From the NCBI RefSeq assembly GCF_029767005.1, contig NZ_JARUQR010000002.1, positions 65,667 through 129,666 on the forward strand: 64,000 nt of DNA, written 5' to 3'. Positions 54,258 through 63,248 of this stretch are shown one piece after another (the stretch's first letter is position 1; each line of letters starts with the position of its first letter). The stretch is from Thiomicrorhabdus sp. ZW0627 (GTDB lineage: Bacteria; Pseudomonadota; Gammaproteobacteria; Thiomicrospirales; Thiomicrospiraceae). Below the pieces are notes generated by a model, which saw only the letters and a program-made list of their open reading frames with translations, had not been told where the DNA came from and ran no database searches. The position numbers and the translations under genes were made by a program.

Positions 54258-55652
54258 ATGAAAGAAAAAGTTAAACAGATACATTTTGTCGGCATCGGTG
54301 GTGTCGGTATGGCCGGTATAGCGGAAGTCTGTTTAAACCTTGGTTACATCGTAAGCGGTTCGGATTTAAAGCACAATCCAACTGTAGCGCGTCTGGCAGA
54401 TCTTGGGGCATTGATTCAGTTAGGGCATAATGCCGAACATGTAAAACAATCTGATGTGGTGGTAGTCTCCACCGCGATTCCTATTGATAATCCGGAAGTC
54501 TCCTGGGCCAAAGAGGCTCGAATTCCAGTCATTCCTCGCGCTGAAATGTTGGCGGAATTGATGCGTATGCGTTTCGGAATTGCCATTGCCGGAACCCATG
54601 GAAAAACCACCACGACCAGTCTGACAGCAGCCGTATTGACCCAAGGCGGACTTGATCCTACATTTGTGATCGGAGGGCGTCTGAACCAGGTCGGAGCTAA
54701 TGCTCGTTTGGGTTCCAGTCAATATTTGGTTGCGGAAGCCGATGAATCGGACGCTTCCTTTTTGCACCTAGCGCCGATGGTGTCCGTGGTGACCAATATT
54801 GATGAAGATCACATGGAGACTTATCAAGGTGATTATCAAAACCTTGAAAACACTTTTATTGAATTCATTCAACAGCTACCATTTTATGGGCTAGCGATTG
54901 TCTGCCTGGATGATGAGAATGTCCGCAATATGTTGCCCAAGCTGACGAGAAAACTGATGACATACGGTTTTCATGAGGATGCCGATATTCGGGCAATTAA
55001 CGTTCGGTCAGAAGGCTTGAAGATGAAGTTCCAGGTTTTGGTTGGTCGTGAGCAGAGTTTTGACGTAACCCTGAATATTCCGGGATTGCACAACGTTCAG
55101 AATGCTTTAGCTGCAATCGCAGTCGGCCTGGAATTGAATGTCGCCATAGATGCCATACAGCAGGCGCTTAGCCAATTCGGTGGAGTCGGTCGACGTTTTG
55201 AGGTTTATCCAAACTGTCTGGTGGCCGGTCATAAGGTTACTTTGGTCGATGATTACGGCCACCATCCGACTGAGCTAACGGCAACGATTCAAACTGCCCG
55301 AAAGGCTTTTCCGGACAAGCGACTGGTCTTAGTATTTCAGCCGCATCGTTATTCTCGAACACGTGATTTATTCGACGATTTTGTCCAATCCTTATTGGAA
55401 CCGGACGTGGTGATATTGACCGAAATCTACGCCGCAGGCGAGGCGGTCATCCCAACGTTCGACTCCAAGGCGTTGCTTCAGGCAATGCGTTTGAGAGGGG
55501 GCCAGCAAGGCATTTATGCGGAAGATTTCGAACAGTTGGAATCGATTGCCGAAGAGGTGTTGCAGGACGATGATTTACTGTTGGTTATGGGAGCAGGGAA
55601 CGTCGGACAACTGGCAAAAAAATGGCAAAATACTGCAGAAGGTGAAAGTTAG
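54258..55652 (+). CDS. murC: UDP-MurNAc:L-Ala ligase MurC
   Basis: Adds L-alanine to UDP-MurNAc, the first peptide step. The 464-residue Mur ligase shows HFVGIGGVGMAGIAEV, ATP motif IAGTHGKTTTTSLTAA, EADESDASFL, VTNIDEDHMETY, GRRFEVY, LVDDYGHHPTEL and TEIYAAGE. It opens the second dcw block after a 16.7-kb interruption. The 144 bases before it are AT-rich with a TATCAT at 54206-54211 that may be a -10 box, as the gene needs its own promoter here. Its stop overlaps the ddl GTG by one base. Confidence 0.96.
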   Translation: MKEKVKQIHFVGIGGVGMAGIAEVCLNLGYIVSGSDLKHNPTVARLADLGALIQLGHNAEHVKQSDVVVVSTAIPIDNPEVSWAKEARIPVIPRAEMLAELMRMRFGIAIAGTHGKTTTTSLTAAVLTQGGLDPTFVIGGRLNQVGANARLGSSQYLVAEADESDASFLHLAPMVSVVTNIDEDHMETYQGDYQNLENTFIEFIQQLPFYGLAIVCLDDENVRNMLPKLTRKLMTYGFHEDADIRAINVRSEGLKMKFQVLVGREQSFDVTLNIPGLHNVQNALAAIAVGLELNVAIDAIQQALSQFGGVGRRFEVYPNCLVAGHKVTLVDDYGHHPTELTATIQTARKAFPDKRLVLVFQPHRYSRTRDLFDDFVQSLLEPDVVILTEIYAAGEAVIPTFDSKALLQAMRLRGGQQGIYAEDFEQLESIAEEVLQDDDLLLVMGAGNVGQLAKKWQNTAEGES

Positions 55653-56554
55653 TGGAATTCGGTAAAGTCGCGGTTTTGATGGGTGGTAAAGCCGCAGAAA
55701 GAGAAATTTCTTTGAAAAGCGGAACGGCAGTGACACAGGCACTGCAACGCCAGCAGATTGATGCGACGGCTTGTGATGTATCGACTTTGGAGGATCTACA
55801 GGAAATCGCCAAACAGTATGATCGTGCGTTTATAGCTCTTCATGGTCGTTGGGGTGAAGACGGAAAAGTCCAAGCAGCACTGGAAGATTTAGGAATTCCT
55901 TACACTGGAAGCGGTATGGCGGCATCCGCCATTGCGATGGATAAGTTGCGAAGCAAATGGATGTGGCGAGGTGCCGGCCTTCCGACTCCAGACTTTGTTT
56001 GGATCTCGGATAATAATCCGTTTGACCGTAATGCATTTTCAATCCCTTTTCCTGTCATCGTCAAACCGAGTCATGAAGGTTCCAGTATCGGCATGCGCAA
56101 AGTCGATAGTCTGGCCGAGCTGGAGAAGGCCGTGATTTACGCTCAACAGTTCGATTCCGAAGTATTGATCGAACAGTGGGTGACCGGTTCCGAGTTTACC
56201 GCTGGTATCCTAAACGGTGAAGCCCTGCCTTTGATCCAGTTGAAGACATCCCACGATTTTTACGATTTCGAAGCGAAATACAAGTCCAATGACACCCAGT
56301 ATATCTGTCCATGTGGTTTGCCTGAAGAGTTGGAAGTCAGTATTCAGAAAATGGCATTACAGGCGTTTGATGTAATCGGAGCTAAGACCTGGGGGCGAAT
56401 TGACGTGATGTTGGATGAATCCAACCAGCCTTGGTTGATCGAGTTGAATTCGGTACCGGGCATGACGGATCACAGTTTGGTTCCAATGGCGGCTAAGCAG
56501 GCGGGACGTTCGTTTGAGCAGTTGGTTGTTGAAATATTGGCGAGTACTTTGTGA
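55652..56554 (+). CDS. ddl: D-alanine--D-alanine ligase
   Basis: Makes the D-Ala-D-Ala dipeptide used by MurF. The 300-residue ATP-grasp enzyme has VLMGGKAAEREISLKSG, ALHGRWGEDGKVQAALE, PVIVKPSHEGSSIGM, YDFEAKYKSNDTQYICP and IELNSVPGMTDHSLVP. The GTG start overlaps the murC stop and is preceded by AAGGTG. Confidence 0.96.
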   Translation: MEFGKVAVLMGGKAAEREISLKSGTAVTQALQRQQIDATACDVSTLEDLQEIAKQYDRAFIALHGRWGEDGKVQAALEDLGIPYTGSGMAASAIAMDKLRSKWMWRGAGLPTPDFVWISDNNPFDRNAFSIPFPVIVKPSHEGSSIGMRKVDSLAELEKAVIYAQQFDSEVLIEQWVTGSEFTAGILNGEALPLIQLKTSHDFYDFEAKYKSNDTQYICPCGLPEELEVSIQKMALQAFDVIGAKTWGRIDVMLDESNQPWLIELNSVPGMTDHSLVPMAAKQAGRSFEQLVVEILASTL

Positions 56555-56590
56555 TTGGATACACTTTGAAATTGAGGTTTATATAACCGG

Positions 56591-57340
56591 ATGGCTATGA
56601 CAAGTCGTAAATCCATCATTCTCGGGTTTGTATTGTTGGCCGCCATTGGGGGGGCAGTTTGGTTTCTGTTTCATCAGGAGGTGAACAGCGATAGGCCGAT
56701 TCAAGAATTTCATATCACATCAGAATTGAAACAACTCAGCCAGAAGGAAGTTGAGAAGGTATTGAAACCTTATCTCGGTGAATCGTTCTGGGGCGTTGAA
56801 CTCGATAAGATTCAGGCGGATTTGATGCGTTTGGATTGGGTCAATCAAGCCGTCGTCAAGCGCAGTTGGCCAAACCAGTTGGAGATATCGATTGAGGAGC
56901 AGTCCCCTGTGGCCCGCTGGGGAGAGACAGGACTGTTGAACTACAAGGGAGAGGTGTTCTTTCCAAACCACATAGAGGATTTTGAACATTTTGTACGCCT
57001 GGATGGAAAGCTTGAAAATTCGAAACAATTACTTCTGACGCTGGCGGAACTTCAGAAAGAGTTTACAAAACTGGACTGGTCGATTTCGCGTCTACAGGAA
57101 ACTGCAAACGGAGTGTGGGAGATTCATATATTGAATGGCCCGAAATTGATTCTGGACCATCAGGATGAACAGCATAAGTTGAAACGATTTGTAGAGGCGT
57201 ACCCGCATTTGTTCGATAAGTTTAGAAAATCAGCACAAGTTTATGATTTACGCTATAGTAATGGTTTTGCGATTAAGGTAAAAGAAGCGTCTTCGTCTTC
57301 GTCAGCGGTCGATAAAAATAGTTTAATTGGGAAAAGGTAA
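56591..57340 (+). CDS. ftsQ: Cell division protein FtsQ
   Basis: A 249-residue bitopic protein of the FtsQLB complex: membrane segment ~9-28, POTRA domain (~40-108, IQEFHITSELKQLSQKEVEKVLKPY...LDWVNQAVVKRSWPNQLEISIEEQSPVARWG) and the FtsQ-specific beta domain. Two nearby ATGs (56591 and 56597) could start it. Order ddl-ftsQ-ftsA is standard. Confidence 0.92.
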   Translation: MAMTSRKSIILGFVLLAAIGGAVWFLFHQEVNSDRPIQEFHITSELKQLSQKEVEKVLKPYLGESFWGVELDKIQADLMRLDWVNQAVVKRSWPNQLEISIEEQSPVARWGETGLLNYKGEVFFPNHIEDFEHFVRLDGKLENSKQLLLTLAELQKEFTKLDWSISRLQETANGVWEIHILNGPKLILDHQDEQHKLKRFVEAYPHLFDKFRKSAQVYDLRYSNGFAIKVKEASSSSSAVDKNSLIGKR

Positions 57341-57348
57341 AGTAGAAC

Positions 57349-58596
57349 ATGGCTCGTAAACAGCAAGCTTCAAACACAGTCGTGGGTTTGGATATTGGTA
57401 CTTCAAAAATAGCTGCCATTATTGGCAAGATTAAGCCGGACGGTGAAATTGAAGTTGTTGGCATGGGAACTTACCCTTCTCGAGGGTTGAAAAAAGGTGT
57501 GGTAGTCAACATCGACGCTACGGTGGAATCCATTCAAAGAGCGATCGATGAAGCGGAACGCATGTCCGGCTACACGGCTGAGTCGGTGTACGTCGGCATT
57601 GCCGGCAGTCATATCAAGAGCTTTAATTCAAATGGAATGGTCGCAATCCGTAACCAGGATGTTCAACCGGACGATATTGAACGCGTCATGGATGCTGCCC
57701 AGACCATCGCGATTCCAGGTGATCAGCGTGTCTTGCATATTCTTTCCCAGGAATACATGATTGACAATCAGGGCGGTATCAGAGAGCCTGTCGGTATGTC
57801 CGGCGTTCGTCTTGAGGCGAAGGTGCATATGGTGACGGCCTCAGTCAGTGCGGCTCAAAATATCATTAAATGTGTCGAACGCTGTAATTTGGGCGTGGCG
57901 GATATTATTCTCGAACAGCTGGCTTCTAGTGAATCGGTGCTTTCCGAAGACGAGAAAGAGTTAGGTGTTTGTTTGGTGGATATCGGTGGTGGTACAACCG
58001 ACATCGCTATTTTCCATAATGGAGCCATTCGTCATACAGCGGTTATCTCAGTAGCCGGAGACCAGGTCACTAACGATATCGCAGTCGCTTTAAGAACGCC
58101 TACCCAGGCGGCAGAAAACATTAAACGCAAATATGCATGCGCTTTGCCTCAGTTGATCGATCAGGATGAGGAGATTGAAGTTGCAAGTGTCGGTGACCGT
58201 CCGTCACGTTGTTTGTCACGTCGCACACTGGTTGAGGTGATTGAACCGCGCTATGAAGAGTTGTTCCAATTAATCCAGGCGGAACTTCGCCGTTCTGGTT
58301 TTGAAGACATGCTGGCGGCTGGTGTGGTATTGACCGGAGGTAGTTCTCTGGTGGAAGGTGCGGTCGAGTTGGCTGAAGAGGTCTTCCATATGCCGGTTCG
58401 TTTGGGGTACCCTCAAGGCGTCACTGGCCTGGCGGAAGAAGTTAACAGTCCGTCTTATGCGACGACTGTCGGTTTGTTGATGTATGCAAAAGAGCATGTT
58501 GGTGATGTGGCGTTTGAAGACTCTCCTTCAAAATCCGGAATTGGGACGGAAGATGTTTTTAATCGAATGAAGAATTGGTTTAAGAAAAGTTTCTGA
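57349..58596 (+). CDS. ftsA: Cell division protein FtsA
   Basis: Actin-like protein that tethers FtsZ to the membrane. The 415-residue product has VGLDIGTSKIAAIIG, the FtsA-specific 1C domain around VNIDATVESIQRAIDEAE, VDIGGGTTDIAIFHNG, GVVLTGGSSLVEG, and ends with an amphipathic membrane-binding helix (FNRMKNWFKKSF). Normally ftsZ follows; here the next gene is lpxC after a 235-base gap. Confidence 0.97.
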   Translation: MARKQQASNTVVGLDIGTSKIAAIIGKIKPDGEIEVVGMGTYPSRGLKKGVVVNIDATVESIQRAIDEAERMSGYTAESVYVGIAGSHIKSFNSNGMVAIRNQDVQPDDIERVMDAAQTIAIPGDQRVLHILSQEYMIDNQGGIREPVGMSGVRLEAKVHMVTASVSAAQNIIKCVERCNLGVADIILEQLASSESVLSEDEKELGVCLVDIGGGTTDIAIFHNGAIRHTAVISVAGDQVTNDIAVALRTPTQAAENIKRKYACALPQLIDQDEEIEVASVGDRPSRCLSRRTLVEVIEPRYEELFQLIQAELRRSGFEDMLAAGVVLTGGSSLVEGAVELAEEVFHMPVRLGYPQGVTGLAEEVNSPSYATTVGLLMYAKEHVGDVAFEDSPSKSGIGTEDVFNRMKNWFKKSF

Positions 58597-58744
58597 TTGA
58601 TGTCTGAGAGTAATGCGTATTGGGTTCGATATCCGTCGGATTCCAAAGTTCTGTTCGCTGATTCCTAAAGTCATAAAGCGAATGAGATGGAAATTTTCAC
58701 CGAGCTTTGAATGACAGTTGTGTTAAAATTTTCAAAATTTTAAT

Positions 58745-58780
58745 AACGATCTTTTTCGGAAAATTCAGAAAAAGATCGTT
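58745..58780. other. 13-bp perfect stem-loop in the ftsA-lpxC gap
   Basis: AACGATCTTTTTC (58745-58757) and GAAAAAGATCGTT (58768-58780) are exact complements around a ten-base loop. An AAAATTTT-C-AAAATTTT repeat lies directly upstream (around 58724-58741). No T run follows on the plus strand, so it may be a weak terminator, an RNA-stabilising element or a protein site. A TTGACA at 58801-58806 lies between it and lpxC. Confidence 0.55.
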
Positions 58781-58831
58781 AGCCTTAATCAATGCTGTCG
58801 TTGACAAAAAATAGTAAAAAACGAGCTGTAA

Positions 58832-59752
58832 GTGAATCAAAGAACCCTTGCCAACCCAATTAAAGCTAAAGGAATTGGGCTTCATACAGGTCATGAGTCG
58901 ATTATGACGTTAAGACCTGCCCCGGTTGATACCGGTATCGTATTCCGCCGTGTAGATTTCGAGCCGGCAATTGAATTCAAGGTCAGTCCGGAAATCGTCG
59001 GAGAGACGATGTTGTGTACAACAGTTGTCAACGACCGTCCGCAAGGACGAATCAAAATCGCGACCATTGAGCATTTGATGTCTGCCTTGGCGGGTGTCGG
59101 GATCGATAATGTCTATATCGATATCAACTCGGACGAGGTGCCGATCATGGACGGCAGTTCTTCTCATTTCATCTTCTTACTGCAATCGGCAGGCATTAAA
59201 CTTCAAGATGCGCCTAAAAAGTTCATTCGCATTCTAAAAACGATTCGAGTCGAGAATGATAAGGGTGGCTGGGCTGAATTTCATCCGTATAACGGTTTCC
59301 GACTGAAGTTTTCGATTGATTTTGACCATCCTGCGTTCAGTACCACCGCTGAAAAGATGACGTTGGAATTTTCATCAACTTCTTATTTCAAAGAGGTGAG
59401 TCGCGCCCGTACTTTCGGTTTTATGAAAGATATGGAAATGTTGCGTCAGAAGAACTTGGCTTTAGGGGCCAGTCTTGAGAATGCGATTGGTTTGGATGAC
59501 CAAGGCGTTATGAACGTTGAAGGTTTGAGAAACAAGGATGAGTTCGTTCGTCACAAGATTCTGGATGCGGTCGGCGATTTATATATGGTTGGTTATCCGA
59601 TTGTCGGCGAGTTCACCGCCCACAAATCGGGGCATGCCTTGAACAACCAGTTGTTGAGAGCCTTGAAGGCTGCACCGGAGGCTTATGAAATTGTCACTTA
59701 TGAAAACGAAGCTTCCCCTATCCAGTACGGCAGTAGCAAAATTTTAGTCTGA
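58832..59752 (+). CDS. lpxC: UDP-3-O-acyl-GlcNAc deacetylase LpxC
   Basis: The committed, zinc-dependent step of lipid A synthesis. The 306-residue enzyme has RTLANPIKAKGIGLHTG, EHLMSALAGVGIDN with a zinc-ligand His, MDGSSSHFIFLL, and HKILDAVGDLYMVGYPIVG with the other His and Asp ligands, then HKSGHALNN. The start is GTG with a weak ribosome site; length matches E. coli (305). The window's FtsH or LapB control cannot be judged. Confidence 0.96.
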   Translation: MNQRTLANPIKAKGIGLHTGHESIMTLRPAPVDTGIVFRRVDFEPAIEFKVSPEIVGETMLCTTVVNDRPQGRIKIATIEHLMSALAGVGIDNVYIDINSDEVPIMDGSSSHFIFLLQSAGIKLQDAPKKFIRILKTIRVENDKGGWAEFHPYNGFRLKFSIDFDHPAFSTTAEKMTLEFSSTSYFKEVSRARTFGFMKDMEMLRQKNLALGASLENAIGLDDQGVMNVEGLRNKDEFVRHKILDAVGDLYMVGYPIVGEFTAHKSGHALNNQLLRALKAAPEAYEIVTYENEASPIQYGSSKILV

Positions 59753-59756
59753 TCGA

Positions 59757-59776
59757 TTTGGGCAGGCCTGCCCAAA
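59757..59776. repeat. Perfect 20-bp palindrome containing CAGGCCTG
   Basis: TTTGGGCAGG followed by its complement CCTGCCCAAA, 4 bases after the lpxC stop codon and between convergent lpxC and dciA. Its core at 59763-59770 belongs to the window-wide family. Confidence 0.85.
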
Positions 59777-59808
59777 ATTGATTTCTTCTTGCATTTTTTT
59801 AAATATTC

Positions 59809-60240
59809 TTATTCCGACTCAGCGGCTCTTTGACTTAATTTTTCAAGTGCGGCTTTGAGTCCTTCTGATTTGACCTTTTCACCTATTTTGCGCATTTCTT
59901 CAGCATCCTCTGAGGATGGTGTGGTTGAGACTTTTCTGCGTGGTGTTGGAGCCACTGCGATCGGTATGACTTGTATTTTGGTTTTATTGAGTTGTAAGTG
60001 CGGAAAGTGGGATTGGTAGATTCCGAGTAGATTCGGCTCGTAAAAGCGAAGCTGGGTTGCCCAGATGTTATCGTCGATCTGTAGGATTAGAGTATTTTGT
60101 TCGAAACTGACACCTACTAAATGCGGTTTTAGCTCTTCAGGCAAGCAATCCTGACCAACCTCTAACAGGGCCTGGAAAAGCTGAGCTTCCTGGATTAAGT
60201 TTCCTAAGGTACCGCTTTGTTTATTTAATAAGGGTTTCAT
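59809..60240 (-). CDS. dciA: DciA-like replicative helicase operator (DUF721)
   Basis: A 143-residue protein resembling the DUF721/DciA family, which loads or regulates DnaB in bacteria that lack DnaC. The N-terminal half holds the family core (LIQEAQLFQALLEVGQ, LVGVSFEQNTLILQIDDNIWATQLRFYEPNLL); the C-terminal half is Lys/Glu-rich and probably disordered. The position between lpxC and secA is the usual gammaproteobacterial one. The start lacks a clear ribosome site. Confidence 0.75.
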   Translation of the reverse strand: MKPLLNKQSGTLGNLIQEAQLFQALLEVGQDCLPEELKPHLVGVSFEQNTLILQIDDNIWATQLRFYEPNLLGIYQSHFPHLQLNKTKIQVIPIAVAPTPRRKVSTTPSSEDAEEMRKIGEKVKSEGLKAALEKLSQRAAESE

Positions 60241-60386
60241 AATGTTATAACAAACAGATGTGTTAGAATATTTTGCATTTTACAGCATTCTAAATTACGG
60301 CTTGGTAATTTGATGGAAATTCGCTTTCTTTCAGTCCAGGCTTAAGAATACAACCAAGCTTAAAGTTAAATCGGAAACCAGACCAC

Positions 60387-63122
60387 ATGGCCCTAAATAT
60401 CTTCAAAAAAATCTTCGGTAGCCGCAATGATCGTATCCTGAAACGCTATCAAAAGAACGTTAATGTAATCAACGCCTTGGAAGAGTCGTATTCTCAGATG
60501 AGTGACGAGCAGATTAAGCTCAAGACGGATGAATTCAAGGCGGCGCTGACAAACGGTAAGACATTGGATGATATTCTACCTGAAGCGTTCGCGGTTGTCC
60601 GTGAAGCCGGTAAGCGTGTGTTCGGCATGCGTCATTACGATGTGCAGTTGATTGGTGGTATGGCACTGCATGAAGGGAAGATTCCGGAAATGCGTACCGG
60701 TGAAGGTAAGACGCTAGTCGCGACATTGCCTGTCTATTTGCGGGCTTTGGTCGGAAAGGGTGTGCACGTCATTACGGTAAATGATTACTTGGCTAAGCGT
60801 GATGCCGAATGGATGGGACAGTTGTTTGAATTCCTTGGCCTCTCGACTGGTGTGATTTTGAGTGGTCAGTCACAGCAGGAAAAGCAGCTGGCTTATGCGA
60901 TGGACATCACTTACGGAACCAACAATGAGTTCGGTTTCGATTACCTGCGTGACAACATGGCCATTTTCTCCGCTGAGAAGGTTATGCGTGACCAGTATTT
61001 CGCTGTGGTCGATGAGGTAGATTCGATTTTGATCGACGAGGCAAGAACGCCGTTAATCATTTCCGGACCGGCTGAAGACAAGTCAGAGATCTATCGTAAG
61101 ATCAATCCTTTGATTTCAAGACTTGAGCAAGGTGAAGAGGATGTCGAAACCAAAACCTCAACGGGTGATTTTACGATCGATGAAAAATCTAAACAGGTTT
61201 ATCTAACAGATCAGGGGCATGAAAAGGTCGAACAGATGTTGGCCGAGGTCGGTCTGATTGAAGAGGGAGAAAGTCTATATGACGCGACCAATATCAGTTT
61301 GATGATTCACGTCAATGCGGCTTTGAGAGCGAATTTGCTGTTTGAAAATGATCGTGACTATATTGTTCAGGACGGGCAGGTCGTGATTATCGATGAATTT
61401 ACCGGTCGTAAGATGGAAGGGCGTCGCTGGGGTGACGGCCTGCACCAAGCGGTTGAAGCGAAAGAGAATGTTCAGATCCAGCAGGAAAGTCAAACATTCG
61501 CATCTATCACGTTTCAGAACTATTTCCGTCAGTATGAGACCTTGTCCGGTATGACGGGGACGGCGGATACGGAAGCGGGTGAATTTCTGTCGACTTACGG
61601 TTTGGAAGTTGTCGTCGTTCCGCCGAATAAAACTCCTTTGCGTCAGGATCTTTCGGATCTGGTTTTCTTGGATATGGAAGGTAAGTTTGCGGCGATTGTC
61701 GAAGACATCCGCGAGACTCAGAAAACCCAGCAGCCTATTTTGGTGGGAACGGCGTCGATTGAGATGTCTGAATTACTTTCACGTTTGTTGCAGAAGCAAG
61801 GCATTAAACATAGTGTTTTGAACGCGAAACAGCACGAAAAAGAAGCCTCGATCATTGCAATGGCGGGTATGCCTGGCGCTGTTACAATCGCCACTAACAT
61901 GGCGGGCCGTGGTACGGATATTGTCTTGGGCGGTAATTTGGAACTTGAACTTCAGAATCTTGAAAATCCGACACCGGAGCAGATCGAGAAGGTCAAGGCC
62001 GATTGGCAGGAGCGCCATAATTTCGTTTTAAGCGTTGGTGGTTTGAAAGTAATCGGTTCCGAGCGACATGAATCGCGTCGTATCGATAACCAGCTACGTG
62101 GTCGTTCTGGTCGTCAGGGGGATGTCGGTGTGACTCGTTTCTACTTGTCCTTGGATGACGATTTGATGAGACGTTTCGCTTCCGATAAGGTCAAGTCGAT
62201 GATGAAGCGTTTGGGTATGAAGTCTGACGAAGCGATCGAACACAAAATGGTGACCAAGTCGATTGAACGTGCCCAGAAGCAGGTCGAGCGAATGCATCAG
62301 GACGAACGTGCCAATTTGTTGAAGTTTGACGATATCTCAAACGAACAGCGAAAGGTGGTCTACGCACAGCGTAACGAGCTGATGGAGTCGGATGACGTCA
62401 CAGAAACCATCGATTCGCTTCGTGAAGAGGTTATTAATGATATTACCGACATGTATATTCCGAGAGGTTCTTTGGAAGAGCAGTGGGATATAGCCGGTCT
62501 GGAAAAAGCGTTACACGAGGAAATGGGAGTGCAGTTGCCAATTCAGTCTTGGCTGGATGAAGATAAAGAGCTGTATGAAGAGAAGTTGCGTGAAAAACTG
62601 GTCGAGGAAATTAAAGCGATCTATGTTAAGAAGATGGAGATGCTTGATCCTCAGACTCTTCACCACTTCGAGAAAGAGGTGTTGCTGCGTACCATCGACA
62701 AGCAGTGGCGTGAGCACTTGGCGGAAATGGATTACTTACGTCGCGGAATCCACTTGCGCGGATACGCTCAAAAAGATCCGTTTCAGGAATACCGTAGAGA
62801 GTCGGGCGAGCTGTTCCGTCGCTTCTTGAATGAAGTGATGCTGGAAACCATTAAAGTGCTTTCTCTGGTTCAGATTGAAGGCTCTCAAGATGTTGCGGAA
62901 TTTGAAGAGCAGCAGGTTGCTGAACGTCCAACTCAGCTTGAAGCAACGCATCCGGCAGCGGCAGGTATTGCGGATGCCGTTTCCAAGAGTGATGCGGAAT
63001 CTGAGGACGAAGCCGGTGGGGATCAAACGTTTCGCCGTGAAATGCCTAAAGTGGGTCGTAACGATCCTTGTCCTTGTGGTTCGGGCAAAAAATACAAGCA
63101 GTGTTGTGGTAAGTTAGTGTAA
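60387..63122 (+). CDS. secA: Preprotein translocase ATPase SecA
   Basis: Motor of Sec-dependent export. The 911-residue protein has Walker A in [68 protein letters not shown], the helical scaffold and wing regions, and the C-terminal zinc finger [13 protein letters not shown] that binds SecB and phospholipid. The 146-base leader contains two inverted repeats (TTAGAAT at 60263 with ATTCTAA at 60287, and GCTTGGT at 60300 with ACCAAGC at 60353). No secM-like frame precedes it. A terminator follows. Confidence 0.97.
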   Translation: MALNIFKKIFGSRNDRILKRYQKNVNVINALEESYSQMSDEQIKLKTDEFKAALTNGKTLDDILPEAFAVVREAGKRVFGMRHYDVQLIGGMALHEGKIPEMRTGEGKTLVATLPVYLRALVGKGVHVITVNDYLAKRDAEWMGQLFEFLGLSTGVILSGQSQQEKQLAYAMDITYGTNNEFGFDYLRDNMAIFSAEKVMRDQYFAVVDEVDSILIDEARTPLIISGPAEDKSEIYRKINPLISRLEQGEEDVETKTSTGDFTIDEKSKQVYLTDQGHEKVEQMLAEVGLIEEGESLYDATNISLMIHVNAALRANLLFENDRDYIVQDGQVVIIDEFTGRKMEGRRWGDGLHQAVEAKENVQIQQESQTFASITFQNYFRQYETLSGMTGTADTEAGEFLSTYGLEVVVVPPNKTPLRQDLSDLVFLDMEGKFAAIVEDIRETQKTQQPILVGTASIEMSELLSRLLQKQGIKHSVLNAKQHEKEASIIAMAGMPGAVTIATNMAGRGTDIVLGGNLELELQNLENPTPEQIEKVKADWQERHNFVLSVGGLKVIGSERHESRRIDNQLRGRSGRQGDVGVTRFYLSLDDDLMRRFASDKVKSMMKRLGMKSDEAIEHKMVTKSIERAQKQVERMHQDERANLLKFDDISNEQRKVVYAQRNELMESDDVTETIDSLREEVINDITDMYIPRGSLEEQWDIAGLEKALHEEMGVQLPIQSWLDEDKELYEEKLREKLVEEIKAIYVKKMEMLDPQTLHHFEKEVLLRTIDKQWREHLAEMDYLRRGIHLRGYAQKDPFQEYRRESGELFRRFLNEVMLETIKVLSLVQIEGSQDVAEFEEQQVAERPTQLEATHPAAAGIADAVSKSDAESEDEAGGDQTFRREMPKVGRNDPCPCGSGKKYKQCCGKLV

Positions 63123-63148
63123 TCTAGACCGCAATTCGGTTTTATTTT

Positions 63149-63175
63149 AAAGCCCACCCTTGGTGGGCTTTTTTA
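63149..63175 (+). terminator. Intrinsic terminator after secA
   Basis: AGCCCACC (63151-63158) pairs with GGTGGGCT (63162-63169) around a three-base loop, followed by a T run to 63174. Confidence 0.95.
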
Positions 63176-63248
63176 GTTTTACGCTATGCAACATTCGCGA
63201 TATGATTCGCTTATAAACAGAGTTATGGAATTTGACGAGGAATAACTG

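Noticed and set aside
58597-58831. A degraded ftsZ between ftsA and lpxC
   Set aside because: No frame or motif of FtsZ is visible in this gap on either strand.
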